This document shows positions 59,856 to 64,000 of a DNA stretch of 64,000 nucleotides, one piece after another (position 1 is the stretch's first letter; each line of letters opens with the position of its first letter). The notes under the pieces were generated by a model. The model worked only from the letters and a program-made list of their open reading frames with translations, made no database searches and was not told where the DNA came from. The stretch is from Christensenella intestinihominis (GTDB taxonomy: Bacteria; Bacillota; Clostridia; Christensenellales; Christensenellaceae), in assembly GCF_001678845.1 (NCBI RefSeq), contig NZ_MAIQ01000001.1, forward strand, positions 147,146 through 211,145, in the 5' to 3' direction. The position numbers were made by a program, and so were the translations under genes.

Positions 59856-61088
59856 TTATATTTGCGAATTCATATCAATCAGGCTGTCCCATGTTTCATT
59901 TACCGTATCCACACATTCAAAATATTTTTGCGATATTACCTGCACGGAAATGCCCAGCGCTTCAGCATTGTTTGACATCCCAACCCAATTGCCCTGTTCA
60001 TAAAACAATACCAGCCCGTAGAGAAGCCCGGCCCGTCCTTCCTGTGTCAGCAGCGCCTGGACAACATATTCGGAAATGCTCAGCTCGCCGAGCGCTTCTT
60101 CAAGGGTCACGTCAAGCAGCGAGCCAAGCGTTGAGAACATTCCCATCAGGTATGCCTCCGACTTTGAAATCGGCATATCCTTTGCGAGAGGCTGAAGCTC
60201 CGCACAAAAATTTGCCCGCATAAAAGACATCTTGATAAATTCGGAAGGAATATCCGAATCAGACTGGAAACTGAGCAAATAAATCCATTGGCGCAGCTGA
60301 CCAAGGCCCAGTACAACCAAGGCCTGGTGTACGGACTCCACATTGTTCCGCAGTGCAAAGTAAGAGGAGTTCACAAGCTTTAGCAGTGCGTATGTAAGCG
60401 TAACGTCGCGTGAAATCAGTTCCTCGATCTCGTCGAAATCCGCATCGTCTTTTGTAACGGCAATGACAAGCTGGAAAAAATTACTTTGGAGATGCTCTAT
60501 CCGGTGTATCTTCTCCGGCAGCATCGTACCGATATAAGTTCCCTGCATGTATTTTACGCCAAGGGCCACCGCCGCATGGTACGTTTCTTCGTTGTCAATA
60601 TTAAAGGCCACGATGTCCTTGCCGAGCCCTTTCGCAATTTCTGCAATGCTGTCCTTCGAGGCCGTTTCCAACTTGAAATTGATTTTAATCATATCGACGC
60701 TGTCAATCGCCGAGAGATACCTGCTGTTGAACTCAAACCCTTTTAGCGCAATCTTATATCCCTGTTTCCGGTATTTTTTCGCCAGTTTCATTGCAAGCGG
60801 ATTCAAGAGGACGTCCTCATCGATCTGAATCACAAGCTTATCCGAATCAAAAGTCTGGGGCACGTTTCGCAAAAGTAATCCCGGGGTAAAATTTACGAAA
60901 GCAACCTTGTCCTCTAAAAATCCTTCGCTTTGAAATTGCATTAAAAGTGTTTCAATCGCATTGGCAGCGGCGGCATCCCCCGAAGGATCGCCTACGCTTT
61001 CGTCCTCCACATAAAGAATCTCATATGCGTATAATTGATTATCGCTGTTGTGGATTGGCTGCTTAACGATATATGGCTGTGTCTGCAT
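59856..61088 (-). CDS. EAL-HDOD (YuxH-like) signalling protein, EAL degenerate
   Basis: A 410-residue protein. The first half is an EAL-type fold, but the signature is YEILYVEDE rather than EAL, and other catalytic acids are missing (IALKGFEFNS in place of the DDFG motif), so it should be inactive. The second half is HDOD (SRDVTLTYALLKLVNSSYF and HQALVVLGLGQLRQWIYLL). YuxH-like proteins are c-di-GMP-linked regulators. It is 19 bp after the transglycosylase gene. Confidence 0.88.
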   Translation of the reverse strand: MQTQPYIVKQPIHNSDNQLYAYEILYVEDESVGDPSGDAAAANAIETLLMQFQSEGFLEDKVAFVNFTPGLLLRNVPQTFDSDKLVIQIDEDVLLNPLAMKLAKKYRKQGYKIALKGFEFNSRYLSAIDSVDMIKINFKLETASKDSIAEIAKGLGKDIVAFNIDNEETYHAAVALGVKYMQGTYIGTMLPEKIHRIEHLQSNFFQLVIAVTKDDADFDEIEELISRDVTLTYALLKLVNSSYFALRNNVESVHQALVVLGLGQLRQWIYLLSFQSDSDIPSEFIKMSFMRANFCAELQPLAKDMPISKSEAYLMGMFSTLGSLLDVTLEEALGELSISEYVVQALLTQEGRAGLLYGLVLFYEQGNWVGMSNNAEALGISVQVISQKYFECVDTVNETWDSLIDMNSQI

Positions 61089-61106
61089 TCCTTTTCTCCT
61101 TTATTT

Positions 61107-61802
61107 TTACTGTCCGAGTCCTGCGTACCGCAGTACCCTGTCCGCATAATCCCTGACCGACTGCGGTATATTCAGGTATTCGGGACTATTGCTGCTCGTG
61201 ACATTCCGTTTCGCCACGTTTCCCGGTCCGGTATTATAAGCCGCAAGCGCCAGCTTCATATCTCCGCTGTAGGTCTTGAGGTGCCGGGCAATTTCGTCAA
61301 CGCCGCAGAAAATATTTTGCCGCGGGTCATATACGTCCGTTACTCCGAATTCCGCGGCGTTTTCCGGCATGATCTGCATCAGGCCTTTAGCTCCCGCACC
61401 CGAAACGCATTTCGGATCGAAATCTGATTCCGCTTTAATCACACCCAGTATAAGGTTAACCGGAACTCCATAGACAGAGGACGCTTCCTCGATGATATCC
61501 ATATAAGGCGCCGCTTTTTCAAGCATTCCGTCGCCTGTATCAACCGCACCGGTATATTGCGCATATATGCTTGCAACCTCAGGCATCCCGCATTTGCTGC
61601 AATAACGCCCGGTTGTGGTTGCATTGTTTTGCAGCAAACCCGCCTGGCCGGTTCCAGCGCTTACTTCCGCGCTCTCCGGCGCAGAATCACTGCCAAGCGT
61701 TTCTCCAAAAACAGCTTGGAAATCCATGTCGATTTTAGCGGTTTTTTGCCCTATTCTGTTGATAATCTCTCCGATGCGCGCCTGAACGCTCTCGATGCTC
61801 AA
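61107..61802 (-). CDS. Lytic transglycosylase (SLT) of the flagellar cluster
   Basis: A 231-residue protein. The C-terminal SLT domain has VIKAESDFDPKCVSGAGAKG with the catalytic Glu, then LMQIMP, and ALAAYNTGPGNVAKR. There is no signal peptide, so export by the flagellar apparatus is likely. A CSKC pair sits in the middle. The start is TTG 61802, overlapping the cheR stop (TTGA). It may cut the wall for rod passage. Confidence 0.9.
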   Translation of the reverse strand: MSIESVQARIGEIINRIGQKTAKIDMDFQAVFGETLGSDSAPESAEVSAGTGQAGLLQNNATTTGRYCSKCGMPEVASIYAQYTGAVDTGDGMLEKAAPYMDIIEEASSVYGVPVNLILGVIKAESDFDPKCVSGAGAKGLMQIMPENAAEFGVTDVYDPRQNIFCGVDEIARHLKTYSGDMKLALAAYNTGPGNVAKRNVTSSNSPEYLNIPQSVRDYADRVLRYAGLGQ

Positions 61803-62623
61803 TAATTTCCCCTGCCTTTTTTCCTGTAGATCGACGGCTGCACGTACTCAAACCCGGCTTCGCTTCTGATCAGCGTCTCCGACAGGCCAATAAAAAGATA
61901 TCCTCCCGGCAGAATTGCGTCATAGAATTTCCGCGCCAGCTTCCGCCTCGTTGGTTCGTCGAAATAAATCATTACATTCCGGCAAAACACTATGTGGAAC
62001 TTCTTTTTAAAGCGGAATTCCGGCTCCATCAGGTTGAACTTACGATAGATTACTTCCTTTTTGATCTGTGGGACGACTTCGTATTCGTCTCCTTGTATCC
62101 TGCTGAAATACTTCCGATACCATTCCTTCGGCATTTTTGTCATATGCTCGCCGCGGTAAACGCCGCTGCCCGCAATTCCCAATACCTTGTCGGAAATATC
62201 CGTTGCCAAAATTCTGGTATCCAGTCCATGTTTGTCGCCGCCGAAATAATCATTCAAAAACATTGCAATCGTATAGGGCTCCTCGCCTGAGGAACACCCT
62301 GCGCTCCAGATGCTTAGGTTCCCGTCACTGATCCGTGGTACGAGCTCAGGGAGCGCAACATTGCGTAAAAACTCAAAATGCTGTTCCTCCCGGTAGAAAT
62401 ATGTAAAATTCGTTGTCAGTTTTGCCACCACAAGGGATACGTCTTCCCCCGTATGATCCGCCTCCATATGGCTGATAAAGTCCGAAAAGCTTTTAAAGCC
62501 CCGCTTTTCAAGGACGTTGCCCAACCGGCCTTCAATCAATTGCTGCTTTTGGCTCAAATTGATTCCAAATCGCTGATACATAAAATCGCGCAGTTTATAA
62601 AATTCATGAGTGTTCAGCTTCAT
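61799..62623 (-). CDS. cheR: Chemotaxis methyltransferase CheR
   Basis: About 274 residues: an N-terminal helical domain and a SAM-dependent methyltransferase with WSAGCSSGEEPYTIAMFL near residue 108 and FHIVFCRNVMIYFDEPTRRK near 195. It methylates chemoreceptor glutamates. ATG 62623 is chosen because KLNTHEFYKLRDF is the usual family start; the frame upstream of it is not family-like. Confidence 0.95.
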   Translation of the reverse strand: MKLNTHEFYKLRDFMYQRFGINLSQKQQLIEGRLGNVLEKRGFKSFSDFISHMEADHTGEDVSLVVAKLTTNFTYFYREEQHFEFLRNVALPELVPRISDGNLSIWSAGCSSGEEPYTIAMFLNDYFGGDKHGLDTRILATDISDKVLGIAGSGVYRGEHMTKMPKEWYRKYFSRIQGDEYEVVPQIKKEVIYRKFNLMEPEFRFKKKFHIVFCRNVMIYFDEPTRRKLARKFYDAILPGGYLFIGLSETLIRSEAGFEYVQPSIYRKKGRGNY

Positions 62624-62636
62624 TCCATACCGCCCT

Positions 62637-63086
62637 TTACAGATACATGTCGACGAGCAAGCCCCTGATATCGTCAATATCGTCCAACAGGTTAATATTG
62701 TCCTTTTCTTCTTCGAGAACGCTTTTCGTCATCGCATCCAGCTTTTCATTGACCTTGCTGATCATGGCAAAAATTTTGCTGCGTCCGTTCACGCCGATTT
62801 TCCCTTCTTTATGAAATGCAAATCCATTGCTTACGGTCTCATTGAGCAATTTGGTAATCATTTCCCTGTATTTTTGCATTTCCCCCATATCTGCCCGTTC
62901 GGAAAGCCGCCGCCCCTGCTTTTCAATCTGGCCGATCAACTCCTCAATGTGCCGTATATATACAGAATTCGATTCTTCCGTCAGCTTGCTGGAAAAAGTC
63001 AATTCCGTTCCTTGGGGGCTGACGGACTCAATATCGGCCCTCGACATCGATTCCATCGGTATATTGTTAATATTTTGTACCTTCAT
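62637..63086 (-). CDS. YaaR (DUF327) family protein
   Basis: A 149-residue helical protein matching YaaR: VYIRHIEELIGQIEKQGRRL, RADMGEMQKYREMITKLLNE, and KIFAMISKVNEKLDAM. No membrane segment. Its function is unknown; in other Firmicutes it often lies near flagellar genes. Confidence 0.82.
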   Translation of the reverse strand: MKVQNINNIPMESMSRADIESVSPQGTELTFSSKLTEESNSVYIRHIEELIGQIEKQGRRLSERADMGEMQKYREMITKLLNETVSNGFAFHKEGKIGVNGRSKIFAMISKVNEKLDAMTKSVLEEEKDNINLLDDIDDIRGLLVDMYL

Positions 63087-63104
63087 GCAGCCCCTTTTCT
63101 TCCG

Positions 63105-63524
63105 TCACTTTGTTTGATTGAAAACCGTTCCCTCTAAGGCAATCTCCTGCATTTGCCTGCTGTACGCGCCGATGGTGTCCCGGCTTTGCCGGTTGGAACG
63201 CATCCGTTCTTTATATTCCTTCAAGATCAGGAGCATGGCTTCCATATTTTTTTCTTCCATCTCCTGAATCTGGGATAGAAGCTCGCTGCACAGCCATTTT
63301 TGCTTTTCCTCATCGTCCGAAGGCCCGGCCTCTGCGCTTTCCGTTTTATGCAGGCGCGATACGGCTTCTATCAACTGGCTGCGGGCATCCACCATATCTC
63401 CGAGTTCATTCATACGTTCCGCAGTATTCTCCCCTGCCAGCAAATCCGCTATCCTTCGCGTCAACTCCAGAAAACGCTGCAGCAGGCCCGCCTTTTCCTT
63501 CCATACGTTCTCTGTGCCCATCAT
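63105..63524 (-). CDS. fliT: FliT-like export chaperone
   Basis: A 139-residue helical acidic protein overlapping the fliS stop by 4 bp. FliT chaperones FliD. Sequence similarity is weak, so the name rests on position directly after fliS and on helix content. Confidence 0.65.
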   Translation of the reverse strand: MMGTENVWKEKAGLLQRFLELTRRIADLLAGENTAERMNELGDMVDARSQLIEAVSRLHKTESAEAGPSDDEEKQKWLCSELLSQIQEMEEKNMEAMLLILKEYKERMRSNRQSRDTIGAYSRQMQEIALEGTVFNQTK

Positions 63525-63940
63525 TCCACTCCCTGCTCGTTTTCCTGCATATACATCCCGCTTTCAACCTGCGTTTTCACTTCACTCCATGCTTCAGATA
63601 AAGAGGTCAGCATTTCGATTACAGGCTCAATGCGTTCCATGTCGTTCGTGAGTCCTGTCTGCACGATTTCATCCACCATGAATTGATACAACTCCAGCAG
63701 GTTTTCAGAAATCGGGATGCTGAGATTGAGGCTTCTCACCAGCTCCAAAAGAATTTCCTCCGCCTTTTCAAAACACTCCGATACCCGGGCCGGTTCCTTG
63801 CTTTCCATATGGATTTTCGCAAGCTTTAATTGTTTGATACACCCTTCGTACAGCATAATTACAAGGTCGACAGGGCTCGCCGTCGTCACGTAATCCTGCT
63901 TATATTGGTTTTGTGGATTTGCAGTTGCATAAAAGGTCAT
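63521..63940 (-). CDS. fliS: Flagellar export chaperone FliS
   Basis: About 139 residues with FYATANPQNQYKQDYVTTAS and VDLVIMLYEGCIKQLKLAK, typical of FliS, and NLSIPISENLLELYQFM. It binds flagellin before export. ATG 63940 with AAGGAG 7 bases upstream is preferred over 63946. Confidence 0.95.
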   Translation of the reverse strand: MTFYATANPQNQYKQDYVTTASPVDLVIMLYEGCIKQLKLAKIHMESKEPARVSECFEKAEEILLELVRSLNLSIPISENLLELYQFMVDEIVQTGLTNDMERIEPVIEMLTSLSEAWSEVKTQVESGMYMQENEQGVE

Positions 63941-63966
63941 GACCATACTCCTTCCCGGTTACCGGG

Positions 63967-64000
63967 TCAGCCCAGCGTTGAAATTTGCTGCGACAGCCAG
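63967..64000 (-). CDS. fliD: Flagellar cap protein FliD, C-terminal fragment
   Basis: On the minus strand the frame reads WLSQQISTLG and stops at 63967. This is the usual end of FliD (the cap protein), and it lies 26 bp before fliS in the standard order. The rest of the gene is outside the window. Confidence 0.7.
   Translation of the reverse strand, partial: WLSQQISTLG

Noticed and set aside
1-64000. CRISPR array, rRNA operon or insertion sequence
   Set aside because: No spaced direct repeats of CRISPR type, no rRNA-like sequence and no transposase were seen. The only mobile DNA found is the element at 26779-34099.

Overview
The window looks like a chromosomal segment of a motile, fermentative, anaerobic Firmicute of the class Clostridia, of moderate GC content. 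The signs are an [FeFe]-hydrogenase operon, a Gram-positive style flagellar cluster (FliW/CsrA, YvyF, SwrB-like, FlhO/FlhP-type rod proteins, FlhF/FlhG), a miaB-mutS-mutL-miaA block ending in a methionine gamma-lyase-like gene, and clostridial mobile DNA. A motile Christensenellaceae-like organism is possible, but that is only a guess.

Layout. (1) 1-6590, plus strand: the 3' part of a sugar ABC importer operon followed by a PIG-L deacetylase, a divergent NagB-like protein, a Gfo/Idh oxidoreductase, a BadF-type sugar kinase, a TIM-barrel epimerase and a canonical NagB. Together they suggest uptake and breakdown of an N-acetylated amino-sugar compound. (2) 6691-10521, plus: proC, rnhA, a tandem-HD (HD-GYP) protein and a Xer-type recombinase with its own promoter beside a perfect palindrome. 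(3) 10527-20563, minus: tRNA modification and mismatch repair genes in one overlapping operon, an NlpC/P60 wall hydrolase and an orphan response regulator. (4) 20681-26281, minus: a three-gene [FeFe] hydrogenase operon whose NuoF-like subunit is fused to a GltD/NfnB-like flavoprotein.

(5) About 26779-34099: a 7.3-kb integrative mobilizable element inserted at the CCA end of a tRNA-Leu gene. It carries a large serine recombinase and XRE regulator at one end, a pMV158-type oriT, a redox cassette (45-residue CXXC peptide, membrane polyferredoxin, TlpA thioredoxin), a sigma-region-4-like protein, a cysteine-rich VLP protein, a MobV relaxase and a small conserved protein. Its ends can be read at base level: a TGGTGC repeat, inverted half-sites, and a recombinase C-terminus encoded by host DNA. 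tRNA-Leu and tRNA-Tyr follow.

(6) 34387-37976, minus: an Rrf2 regulator and a two-gene V4R plus GGDEF/EAL signalling module. (7) 38071-64000, minus: a long flagellar and chemotaxis cluster running from fliD (cut by the window edge) to csrA. It holds filament, export, rod, regulatory and c-di-GMP output genes, but not fliF-fliN, the hook genes, cheA/cheW or motAB, which must lie elsewhere. SigD, FlgM, FliW, CsrA, FlhF and FlhG supply the control layer. No rRNA, CRISPR array or insertion sequence was seen.
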